A stretch of 6,710 nucleotides of DNA, taken from contig DGRY01000132.1 in assembly GCA_002391185.1 (NCBI GenBank), positions 1 to 6,710 on the forward strand. The letters are read 5' to 3'. Below the pieces are notes generated by a model that saw only the letters and a list, made by a program, of their open reading frames with translations, was not told the DNA's origin and ran no database searches. The position numbers and the translations under genes are program-made. Source of the DNA: Prevotella sp. UBA4376 (GTDB lineage: Bacteria; Bacteroidota; Bacteroidia; Bacteroidales; Bacteroidaceae). Shown here in pieces: positions 1 to 6,580 of this stretch (position 1 is the first letter of the stretch; the number at the start of each line of letters is the position of its first letter).

Positions 1-126
1 TTTGTGCATCCTCGTGAGAACAAACAGATGGATTTCACATCTGAGTGGCCATCTGATTTCGCAGCATTAATAGAAAAATGGCGTGGTTTCATTAGTGGAA
101 CTACTGCTAATACATTTGAAGGTTAA
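1..126 (+). CDS. RluA/RluD-family 23S rRNA pseudouridine synthase, C-terminal end (5' part outside window)
   Basis: The open frame enters from the left edge and ends with TAA at 124-126, giving the last 41 residues of a protein. The segment begins FVHPRENKQMDF and continues through WPSDFAALIEKWRGF. This matches the usual tail of RluA/RluD-type pseudouridine synthases: the closing beta strand with HP, a hydrophobic residue two before the end of the strand, then an acidic amphipathic helix of the type PxDF/M..LIE. Such enzymes isomerise uridine to pseudouridine in 23S rRNA, or less often in tRNA. The catalytic Asp region lies outside the window, so neither activity nor the exact subfamily can be checked. 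An RluA-family gene directly upstream of ddl is, from memory, a common Bacteroidales arrangement, which supports the call. The gap to the next start is 19 bases. Confidence 0.72.
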   Translation, partial: FVHPRENKQMDFTSEWPSDFAALIEKWRGFISGTTANTFEG

Positions 127-145
127 AAAGATACAATATAAAAAA

Positions 146-1138
146 ATGGAAACAAAAAGAAACATTGCCATTGTTTGTGGTGGCGATTCATCTGAACATG
201 ATGTGTCTCTGCGTTCTGGTCAGGGACTTTATTCTTTCTTCGACAAAGAGCGTTACAACATCTATCTTGTTGACGTGAAGGGAACCGACTGGCATGTCGA
301 TTTACAGGATGGCACTATAGCACAAATAGATAAGAACGATTTTTCTTTCATGCTCAATGGTAAGCATGTTTATTTCGACTATGCATACATAACTATCCAT
401 GGTCAGCCAGGCGAGAATGGTACTATGCAGGGTTATTTCGACCTTATCAATATGCCTTATTCTACAAGTGGTGTACTTGTTGAGGCTATGACCTTTGATA
501 AGTATGTTTTGAATAATTATCTGCGTGGCTTTGGCATTAATGTTGCCGACAGCATATTGCTTCGCCGTGGTGAGGCTTATGATGAAGAAGAGATAGAGAA
601 ACGTCTTGGTATGCCTGTTTTCGTAAAACCTGCAGCCGATGGCTCAAGTTTTGGTGTTAGCAAGGTGAAGAATGCCGATCAGTTGGCACCTGCTCTTCGT
701 GTTGCTTTCATGGAGGCTGACGAGGTTATGATAGAGGGCTTCCTTGATGGTACTGAGATTAGTCAGGGCGTTTATAAAACACGTGAGAAGAGTGTTGTGT
801 TGCCAGCTACTGAGGTGGTTACTGAAAATGAGTTCTTTGATTATAATGCCAAGTACAATGGTCAGGTGAAGGAAATAACTCCTGCTCGTTTGGCGCCAGA
901 GACAGCCGAGGAAGTAGCCAAGACAACAAGTCGCATCTATGATATTCTGCATGCTAATGGCATTATTCGTATTGATTATATCATCTCTAAGGATAAGGAT
1001 GGCAAGGATAAGGTGAATATGCTTGAGATAAATACCACACCTGGTATGACAGCAACAAGCTTTATCCCTCAGCAGGTTCGTGCAGCAGGTCTTGATATCA
1101 AGGATGTGTTGAGCGAGATTGTTGAGAATCAGTTCTAA
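146..1138 (+). CDS. ddl: D-alanine--D-alanine ligase
   Basis: This 330-residue cytoplasmic ATP-grasp enzyme joins two D-alanines for the peptidoglycan pentapeptide. The length is normal for the family. Visible landmarks, aligned by eye to E. coli DdlB, are the N-terminal GGDSSEHDVS (12-21, Glu17 binding the first D-Ala), HGQPGENG (85-92), the ATP-binding Lys161, DGSSFG with Ser167, the omega-loop AKY with Tyr237, Arg275 and Asp277, and EINTTPGMT (294-302) holding the metal ligands Glu294/Asn296, followed by Ser305-Phe306. The Glu17/Ser167/Tyr237 triad and the Tyr (not Phe) in the omega loop point to D-Ala-D-Ala rather than D-Ala-D-Lac synthesis. I chose the ATG at 146 because the family starts directly with the beta strand NIAIVCGG. 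An in-frame ATG at 83 would add 21 residues inside the upstream gene. There is no Shine-Dalgarno sequence, only an A-rich leader, which is usual in Bacteroidota. Confidence 0.96.
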   Translation: METKRNIAIVCGGDSSEHDVSLRSGQGLYSFFDKERYNIYLVDVKGTDWHVDLQDGTIAQIDKNDFSFMLNGKHVYFDYAYITIHGQPGENGTMQGYFDLINMPYSTSGVLVEAMTFDKYVLNNYLRGFGINVADSILLRRGEAYDEEEIEKRLGMPVFVKPAADGSSFGVSKVKNADQLAPALRVAFMEADEVMIEGFLDGTEISQGVYKTREKSVVLPATEVVTENEFFDYNAKYNGQVKEITPARLAPETAEEVAKTTSRIYDILHANGIIRIDYIISKDKDGKDKVNMLEINTTPGMTATSFIPQQVRAAGLDIKDVLSEIVENQF

Positions 1139-1166
1139 TAGAATCATAACATTAAGAGCAGATAAT

Positions 1167-2318
1167 ATGATAGTTCCAGAGAAATTCAATGAGATAAAAC
1201 CTTGGGGACCTGAAGAGTTGCCAGAGGTGTATGACCGTTTGTTGCAGAATGAACAGTTCAAGAAAGTTCTTGCGTTCCTTTTTCCTGGTGTGCCTCTTGA
1301 GGTTATAGCAGGAAAGCTGAAGACATGTAAGACTAATCTGGAATTTCAGAAGGCCTTTGTGTATGATTTTATAAAGAAGCTTATGCTGAAGGCTTCTACT
1401 GGTTTTGAACTGCAAGACGAGGAGCTTGACCGTCAGGGCTGTTACACCTTCATTAGCAATCACCGTGATATTGTGATGGATTCTGGATTGCTTGATATGT
1501 TGCTTGTTGACAATGGGTTTGCCACTACTTGTGAGATAGCTATTGGGGATAATCTTCTCTCTTTACCCTGGGTGAAGGATCTTGTACGTGTGAACAAGGC
1601 TTTTATAGTGCAGCGTGGCTTACCAATGCGTCAGATGCTGGCAGCCTCAAAACTTCTTTCTGACTATATGCATTTTGCAATAAAGGAAAAGAAAGAACAT
1701 CTGTGGATAGCTCAGCGTGAGGGACGTTCTAAGGATAGTGACGACCGCACTCAGGAGGCTATCCTGAAGATGATGACCATGGGAGGCGAGGGAAGCATTA
1801 TCGACCGTTTACTTGAGTTGCATATTGTTCCTACTGCTATCAGTTATGAGTATGACCCATGCGATTATCTCAAGGCTAAGGAGTTCCAACAGAAACGCGA
1901 TATAGAGGGTTGGAAGAAAGGTCCTAATGATGATGTTGTAAGTATGCAAACAGGTATCATGGGCTATAAGGGGCATGTTCACTATCATTGTGCTGCTTGT
2001 ATTGACGATTTCTTGCGTTCTCTTCCTGCCGATATGCCAAAGGCTGATATCTACAGAGTTGTGGCTGAGCATATTGACTTGCAGATACATAAGAACTACC
2101 GTCTCTATCCAAGTAACTATATTGCTTTAGACGAACTGAATGGCAATACGGCTCATGCTGATAAATATACAGCTGAGGATAAGGCCGTATTTGATAAGTA
2201 TATTGCTGGACAGTTGGCTAAGATAGACCTTGAGAACAAGGATGAGGCTTTCCTTCGTGAGCGTATTCTTACAATGTATGCTAATCCTGCAATCAACAAA
2301 CTGAAAACAAACAAGTAA
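1167..2318 (+). CDS. Glycerolipid acyltransferase, PlsB/PlsC superfamily (1-acyl-sn-glycerol-3-phosphate acyltransferase-like)
   Basis: This 383-residue protein probably transfers an acyl chain onto a glycerophosphate-type acceptor at the inner membrane. The four acyltransferase blocks can be placed: NHRDIVMDS (98-106, block I, His99 and Asp101/Asp105), FIVQRG (146-151, block II), REGRSKD (184-190, block III, Glu185-Gly186) and IVPTAISYEYDP (220-231, block IV). Block IV (...ISYEY) and block III (EGRS rather than FPEGTRS) resemble PlsB more than short PlsC enzymes. The N-terminal 90 residues and the C-terminal 110 are extra to the catalytic core, and no transmembrane helix is evident. Block I is unusual: the catalytic His and the downstream Asp are five residues apart instead of four. 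The substrate is not determined by the sequence. ATG 1167 gives a 28-base gap after ddl. The in-frame ATG at 1119 would overlap the ddl 3' end and add 16 non-conserved-looking residues, so I rejected it. Confidence 0.83.
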   Translation: MIVPEKFNEIKPWGPEELPEVYDRLLQNEQFKKVLAFLFPGVPLEVIAGKLKTCKTNLEFQKAFVYDFIKKLMLKASTGFELQDEELDRQGCYTFISNHRDIVMDSGLLDMLLVDNGFATTCEIAIGDNLLSLPWVKDLVRVNKAFIVQRGLPMRQMLAASKLLSDYMHFAIKEKKEHLWIAQREGRSKDSDDRTQEAILKMMTMGGEGSIIDRLLELHIVPTAISYEYDPCDYLKAKEFQQKRDIEGWKKGPNDDVVSMQTGIMGYKGHVHYHCAACIDDFLRSLPADMPKADIYRVVAEHIDLQIHKNYRLYPSNYIALDELNGNTAHADKYTAEDKAVFDKYIAGQLAKIDLENKDEAFLRERILTMYANPAINKLKTNK

Positions 2319-2334
2319 TCAATAACAATAGACC

Positions 2335-3006
2335 ATGATTAAGCGTATCATTATCTTTTCATTTGTTCTTGTGTTGCTCAGTGCATGCAAGAATGATAAC
2401 TACGAAACTGGTGACGGCAAGCATTCTTATTTGCAAGCCGATTTTGTTGAGGCTTACACCTCGGCAGCAAAAGAACTTGTTTCTGCTCGTACTGATGATG
2501 GTGATACGCTTATTTTCTCTCCTCACGTGATAAAGAACTGGGCGGCTACTCCTGATAGCACCTATCGTTCTCTTTTGTATTATAACAAGGTGAATGATGA
2601 CCGCACAACAGAGGTGTATGCTATAGCTCAGGTTCCGGTTGTTAAGATACATAAATTAAATGGGGATGATGATATATCTACTGATCCTCTTTTCCTGAGA
2701 AGCGTATGGATAAGCAGTAATCGTAAATATCTTAATCTTGAATTTGGTATAAAGACAGGTGTTGAGGATGGTAATGATAATATTCAAACACTATCTGTTG
2801 TTTACGCTCCTGATGTGAACAATTCAAATGATTCACGTAATCCTTATATAAAGGTTGTTCATAAACAGAATGGCGTTCCTGAGTATTATACCAGTTATGG
2901 CTATATAAGTGTGCCATTGAATGATTTTGCCTTGGGAACAACCATTCATCTCAGTGTGAACACCTATGATAAGGGGTGGGTAACCAAAGATTTGGTAATT
3001 AAATAA
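2335..3006 (+). CDS. NigD-like lipoprotein
   Basis: This 223-residue protein has a classical lipoprotein signal: MIKR, a hydrophobic core, then LSAC with the lipidated Cys at residue 18. The mature part resembles the NigD-like family of Bacteroidales: TDDGDTL (53-59), TYRSLLYYN (76-84), TDPLFLRSVW followed by YLNLEF (116-137), and YGYISVPL (188-195). The family is thought to form an N-terminal OB-like fold followed by a beta-sandwich. It takes its name from a gene in the nigrescin bacteriocin cluster, but most members sit in unrelated loci and have no known activity. Here no bacteriocin-like gene is adjacent, so a bacteriocin role should not be assumed. The residues after the Cys (KNDN) are mixed basic and acidic; I cannot tell whether they act as a surface-export signal. 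It lies 16 bases after the acyltransferase stop, so it is probably co-transcribed. Confidence 0.72.
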   Translation: MIKRIIIFSFVLVLLSACKNDNYETGDGKHSYLQADFVEAYTSAAKELVSARTDDGDTLIFSPHVIKNWAATPDSTYRSLLYYNKVNDDRTTEVYAIAQVPVVKIHKLNGDDDISTDPLFLRSVWISSNRKYLNLEFGIKTGVEDGNDNIQTLSVVYAPDVNNSNDSRNPYIKVVHKQNGVPEYYTSYGYISVPLNDFALGTTIHLSVNTYDKGWVTKDLVIK

Positions 3007-3048
3007 TGAATGGAGGATCTATTTATTTCAAATAAGAGATAAGTACCA

Positions 3049-4665
3049 ATGAAAACAATACTCAACAAATACTTAAACAAATCTATTAGTATTCTATTTG
3101 GAGTTTTTATCTTTTTGTTTTTGGGTGTTCTTCATCCTGAATATCTTAATTATCATGAGCAGAACCAACTGTTCTTGTTTTCATGGGATTATTTTGTTCA
3201 GCGTGTTGTACTTCCTGGTGGATTGGCAGACTGGATAGGTGAATTTCTTGTTCAGTTTTATTATTATGCGTGGGCTGGTGCTCTGGTGCTTGCCTTGCTC
3301 TTTGTTGCTCTTCAAAGAACTATATTATATCAGTTGCCCGATAGAAAGACATTAGTTCCTCAGTTGACATCACTTTTTCCTGTAGCTTTGCTACTGTGGC
3401 ACATGGGCGATAAGGAAGTTCTGTTGTCTTACACCGTTTCTTTGCTTCTTGCAACTGGTGTTGCTGCTTTGATGAAAGGGTGTAGAAAATGGCTGTTTGA
3501 TATTATCATTCTGCCTGTTATGTATTGGTTCGCAGGGCCTTTGGCATGGGTGTATATTGTGCTTAGAGCTTTCTCTGCAAACAAATGGAAAGTATATATT
3601 TTACTTGCTGCATACTTGCTTTCCTTGCAATATGCTTGCATATATATATTGCCACAGATTCCTGTTGGTGAGGTTATGCTTGGCATTAACTACTATCGTG
3701 TGCCTTGTGTGTGGCATCTGTTGCAGTTTGTTATTCCTGTTGTAGTTGCTGCTCTTCCTTTTGTTTTCAGAATAAAGAGAAAGAATATAGTCTTGCCTGT
3801 TATTGCTTTGGCTGCTGTTGCACTTGGATTTGTTGATGATGCAAAGCATTATGACAAGGATATGTGTGAAACATTGAAGCTTGATATGCTTGTGCGTCAG
3901 GAGCGTTGGGATGATGTTATTCAGCGAGCAGAGGATTATCAGGTGAAGAATGCTGTTAGCAGCTGCTATGTAAACCTGTCTTTGGCTATGCGCCGCCAGT
4001 TGGCAGAACGAATGTTCAGTTTCTATCAGAGTGGCGAGTCGGCTCTTATTCTTCCTTCTGTTCGTGACAACATAAGTAATATTGGTTCTGCTGAGGCTTT
4101 CTTTCGTCTGGGTATGGTAAACTCATGTCTGCGTTATTTCTCCGACCTTCAGGAGTCAATACTCAATCGCAGAAAGAGTGGTCGTTTCACCCAGCGCATA
4201 GCCGAATGTCATATCGTGAATGGCAAGTATGCTGTGGCTCAGAAGCAGATTGATTTGTTAAAGCAGACTTTGTTCTATCGCTCATGGGCTCTTGAGGCAG
4301 AGAAATATCTTGGAAAAGAAGCCATGATAAATGCTCATGCAGAGTGGGGGCGTATGCGCCGTTTTCATTTCAAGCAGGAATATCTGTTCAGCTATCCCGA
4401 TATAGAGAAGATGATTGGTCAGCTTTTTGCTGATAACACGGCAAACAAGATGGCTCTTGACTATTTCATGGGCGGAATGCTTCTCAAAGGCGATATGCAA
4501 GGGTTTATGAACTATCTGCGCTTTGTTGAAAGCTATGGCGGATATACAGTTATGCCTATGGGCTATCAGGATGCTATCACCTACATTAAGTCACAAGGCG
4601 AAGCCTATGGAACGGCATACGGAAATTATGCCCAAAGAATGATGGCAGCTAATCAAAATCAATAA
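3049..4665 (+). CDS. Polytopic inner-membrane protein, DUF6057 type, with helical C-terminal domain
   Basis: This 538-residue protein has no known function. The N-terminal half holds about eight hydrophobic segments, at roughly 11-29, 72-90, 103-118, 123-142, 148-172, 180-200, 222-241 and 246-262. Between the first two is a conserved-looking loop with HPEYLNYHEQNQLFLF (29-44) and LPGGLADWIGEF (55-66), which I recall as the signature of the Bacteroidota family DUF6057. Residues from about 265 to 538 are soluble and alpha-helical, rich in Leu/Ala/Tyr with paired-helix spacing (for example ERWDDVIQRAEDY, GKYAVAQKQIDLLKQ, YFMGGMLLKGDMQGFMNYL), reminiscent of TPR-like repeats. The arrangement suggests a membrane anchor or channel with a scaffold for a protein partner. 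The next gene encodes a lipoprotein with a heme-c motif, the most obvious candidate partner (inference). ATG 3049 follows a 42-base gap and directly precedes the first membrane helix. The family assignment is from memory. Confidence 0.75.
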   Translation: MKTILNKYLNKSISILFGVFIFLFLGVLHPEYLNYHEQNQLFLFSWDYFVQRVVLPGGLADWIGEFLVQFYYYAWAGALVLALLFVALQRTILYQLPDRKTLVPQLTSLFPVALLLWHMGDKEVLLSYTVSLLLATGVAALMKGCRKWLFDIIILPVMYWFAGPLAWVYIVLRAFSANKWKVYILLAAYLLSLQYACIYILPQIPVGEVMLGINYYRVPCVWHLLQFVIPVVVAALPFVFRIKRKNIVLPVIALAAVALGFVDDAKHYDKDMCETLKLDMLVRQERWDDVIQRAEDYQVKNAVSSCYVNLSLAMRRQLAERMFSFYQSGESALILPSVRDNISNIGSAEAFFRLGMVNSCLRYFSDLQESILNRRKSGRFTQRIAECHIVNGKYAVAQKQIDLLKQTLFYRSWALEAEKYLGKEAMINAHAEWGRMRRFHFKQEYLFSYPDIEKMIGQLFADNTANKMALDYFMGGMLLKGDMQGFMNYLRFVESYGGYTVMPMGYQDAITYIKSQGEAYGTAYGNYAQRMMAANQNQ

Positions 4666-4673
4666 ACAATCGA

Positions 4674-4705
4674 TATAGACGGATTATAGACGGAATATAG
4701 AGGAT
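4674..4705 (+). repeat. Three 11-base tandem repeats (TATAGACGGAT type)
   Basis: In the gap before the heme-motif lipoprotein gene, TATAGACGGAT (4674-4684) is followed directly by TATAGACGGAA (4685-4695) and then by a third copy lacking one C, TATAGAGGAT (4696-4705). The period is about one helical turn. This could be a binding array for a regulator, a slippage-prone spacer, or chance duplication. Nothing else in the sequence decides between these. Confidence 0.8.
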
Positions 4706-4712
4706 TTATCCT
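4701..4712. promoter_or_regulatory. Small perfect palindrome AGGAT-TT-ATCCT before a start codon
   Basis: AGGAT (4701-4705) and ATCCT (4708-4712) are exact reverse complements around a TT centre. The left arm is the end of the third 11-base repeat, and the right arm ends seven bases before the ATG at 4720. It could be an operator half-site pair. An RNA hairpin is unlikely to be stable with a two-base loop. A regulatory role is inferred from position only. Confidence 0.35.
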
Positions 4713-4719
4713 ACAAGAT

Positions 4720-6216
4720 ATGAGAAATGTGATGAAAGATATAAAGACGGTTTTATTGCTTGTTGTATTGCTGGTGGTTTCTTCATGTAAGGAGACTCCA
4801 ACAGATATTACTAATGTTGACAAGCTTCCTGCGATATTCCCTGATTATATTGGGGTGACTGTTCCTGTGGGTATTGCTCCGCTCAACTTCAATATGCGTG
4901 GTGAGGTTGAGGCTGTTGATGTTATAGCAAAGGGTAGTAAGGCTGGCGAGATAAATGCTCAAGGCGATTGGGCTGACTTTGATATTGATGAATGGCATCA
5001 GCTAACAGAACAGAATAAGGGTGGATATATAACTCTTTCTGTGCGCACAAAGGAGAATGGCTGTTGGAAACAATATCGCGATTTTAAGATCTTTGTGAGC
5101 AGATACAGTCTTGACGACTGGGGACTTACCTACCGCCGTATTCCACCAGGCTATGAGGTGGGTGGCGATCTGGGCATCTATCAGCGCGACCTTAGTAACT
5201 TCGATGAATTCTGCATTATTCGTGAGAGTGCTGTTCCGGGAAACTGTATCAACTGTCACACGGCAAACAGAACCAATCCAAAGGAACTCACCATGCAGAT
5301 GCGTGGTCAGGATCATGGTGGAACACTTATCATGAAGGATGGCAAGCAGCGTTGGATAGACACAAAGACTGATTCTACACGTGCTGCAGGAAGCTATGCC
5401 TATTGGCATCCCGACGGGCGTTATGTTGCTTATTCGGCTAATGATGTGCGTCAGAGCTTCTTTGTGGGAAAGCATCAGCCTATAGAGGTTTTCCACAATT
5501 TCAGCAGCATCTTTGTATATGATACAAAAACAAATGAGGTTATTCTCGATAAACGATTGAATAATCCAGAGTCGTTGCCTATCTTTCCTGCTTTCTCGGC
5601 AGACGGCAAAACGCTTTTTTATAGCACATCAAAGACATGTATAATGCCTAACGACTATCTAAAGGTGAAATGCTCTATTGTGGCAATACCTTTTGATGCT
5701 AAGACTGGCAAGTTTGGCGAGCAGACTGACACTTTGCTCAATGGACCACAGAATAACATGAGCTATGTTCTTGCTCGTCCTTCTTATGATGGGCGCTGGC
5801 TTATGTATAGTCGTTGCAGCAGAAGCAATTTCCCTGTAGCACAGCCCGATGCCGACCTATGGATGCTCGACTTGCACACTCGCAAAACATGGGCACTTTC
5901 AGCCGTTAACAGTCGCACATCCGAGAGCTATCATAACTGGTCGAGCAACAGCCGTTGGTTTGTATTCTCATCAAAGCGTGAAGACGGAATGTACACCCGT
6001 CTCTATCTGTCATGTGTTGACGACAAGGGAAATGCCACCAAGCCTTTCCTGCTTCCTCAGCGTAACCCTTGGAAATTCTATCACGACCTCTTTGATGCCT
6101 ATAATGTTCCAGACTTCACAAAGACCAAAGTCGAATTTGATGCCCACGAGGCACACAACCAGTTGTGGAATGGCGAACGCGAAAAGGTCGAGATGAAAAC
6201 AAATATTGGACATTAA
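4720..6216 (+). CDS. Lipoprotein with one CxxCH heme-c motif and a C-terminal PD40 (TolB-like) beta-propeller
   Basis: This 498-residue protein is exported as a lipoprotein: hydrophobic segment at 10-20, then VVSSC with Cys23 lipidated. Mature residues of about 35-125 form a beta-rich N-terminal domain. GNCINCHT places a single CxxCH motif at 176-180 (DNA 5245-5259), the signature of covalently attached heme c. Met193, Met195 and His199 lie close enough to supply the second axial ligand. Four WD40-like beta-propeller (PD40) blades are visible at YWHPDGRYVAYS (228-239), PAFSADGKTLFYST (290-303), RPSYDGRWLMYSR (353-365) and NWSSNSRWFVFSSKR (406-420). From memory, homologues are often labelled TolB-like or cytochrome c biogenesis proteins, without demonstrated function. 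A role in periplasmic electron transfer or sensing is inference. The second ATG, at 4732, would give a more typical MKDIK signal start and may be the true one. The gene follows the DUF6057-type membrane protein by 54 bases. Confidence 0.82.
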   Translation: MRNVMKDIKTVLLLVVLLVVSSCKETPTDITNVDKLPAIFPDYIGVTVPVGIAPLNFNMRGEVEAVDVIAKGSKAGEINAQGDWADFDIDEWHQLTEQNKGGYITLSVRTKENGCWKQYRDFKIFVSRYSLDDWGLTYRRIPPGYEVGGDLGIYQRDLSNFDEFCIIRESAVPGNCINCHTANRTNPKELTMQMRGQDHGGTLIMKDGKQRWIDTKTDSTRAAGSYAYWHPDGRYVAYSANDVRQSFFVGKHQPIEVFHNFSSIFVYDTKTNEVILDKRLNNPESLPIFPAFSADGKTLFYSTSKTCIMPNDYLKVKCSIVAIPFDAKTGKFGEQTDTLLNGPQNNMSYVLARPSYDGRWLMYSRCSRSNFPVAQPDADLWMLDLHTRKTWALSAVNSRTSESYHNWSSNSRWFVFSSKREDGMYTRLYLSCVDDKGNATKPFLLPQRNPWKFYHDLFDAYNVPDFTKTKVEFDAHEAHNQLWNGEREKVEMKTNIGH

Positions 6217-6339
6217 TCTAACATTAGCACTGAAGATTAACTATATAATTAGCGAACAATTATGGCTCACCAGTAATTTCCTGTGTCAAAAAGTAAACTT
6301 CAAACTCATTTTAATAGTAAAGAAAAACCAAGAAAACAC

Positions 6340-6464
6340 CTCGAAGCATGGCGATGCCTGTGGCATCTATGCGAGAATATGCCTTCGGTCTTGTGAAAGC
6401 GAGCTTTCACCGCCTTCACCATCTTCTCTCTGCGTTATCGCAAGCGATAGTAACATGCTTTGAG
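6340..6464. repeat. 125-base palindromic element with 11-base terminal inverted repeats and internal hairpins
   Basis: The ends CTCGAAGCATG (6340-6350) and CATGCTTTGAG (6454-6464) are reverse complements at 10 of 11 positions, the exception being a G-T pair. Inside are GATGCC-TGT-GGCATC (6353-6367), GTGAAAGC-GA-GCTTTCAC (6393-6410, perfect 8-base arms) and TATCGC-AA-GCGATA (6436-6449). A closed terminal stem with three arms gives a cloverleaf-like outline. Competing pairings exist: GCAT 6346-6349 with ATGC 6369-6372, and CGAAGCAT 6342-6349 with ATGCCTTCG 6379-6387 (one bulge). It could be a dispersed palindromic repeat, a non-autonomous mobile element or a structured RNA. It lacks a transposase, an obvious target duplication and tRNA landmarks. 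Confidence 0.72.
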
Positions 6465-6520
6465 CGATAAACCTATAAAACCTTATACAGAATAAGCATG
6501 CAATTACGTTTTGATGTTTC

Positions 6521-6545
6521 TTTATCATTTATTGTTTATCATTTA
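6521..6545. repeat. Direct repeat TTTATCATTTA, two copies
   Basis: The same 11 bases, TTTATCATTTA, occur at 6521-6531 and 6535-6545, separated by TTG (14-base period). This low-complexity AT-rich repeat is the sort often seen between genes in Bacteroidales. No function can be read from it. Confidence 0.7.
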
Positions 6546-6580
6546 GCGAAGGAGAAAGTTCCTTTGACCAACGGGAGAAA

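Noticed and set aside
83..145. Upstream in-frame start extending ddl by 21 residues
   Set aside because: The extension lies within the coding end of the RluA-type gene and precedes the normal family N-terminus; ATG 146 fits Ddl length and leaves a 19-base gap.
1119..1166. Upstream in-frame start extending the acyltransferase by 16 residues
   Set aside because: It would overlap the end of ddl, and the added residues look like spacer translation; ATG 1167 is preferred.
644..1261. 205-codon open frame on the - strand within ddl
   Set aside because: It is the antisense shadow of ddl and the start of the acyltransferase gene, both with clear conserved motifs; its Cys/Ile-rich translation looks non-native.
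3023..3035. TTATTT-C-AAATAA palindrome before the DUF6057 gene
   Set aside because: It is a purely AT palindrome with a one-base centre in AT-rich spacer and is likely by chance; no promoter box accompanies it.
5002..5496. 164-codon open frame on the - strand
   Set aside because: It is the antisense of the heme-motif lipoprotein gene, whose frame carries the lipobox, CxxCH and PD40 blades.
6213..6240. TTAATC (6213-6218) and GATTAA (6235-6240) as a terminator stem after the last gene
   Set aside because: The stem is six AT-rich pairs with a 16-base loop and no T tract, so it is too weak for an intrinsic terminator.
6206..6463. 85-codon open frame on the + strand
   Set aside because: It overlaps the preceding stop, has no signal or family resemblance, and its C-terminal half is just the translation of the palindromic element. 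It is probably a spurious frame.
6340..6464. A tRNA gene, suggested by the cloverleaf-like outline
   Set aside because: The element is too long, has no TTCGA-type T loop, no anticodon arm of correct size and no acceptor-end signature.
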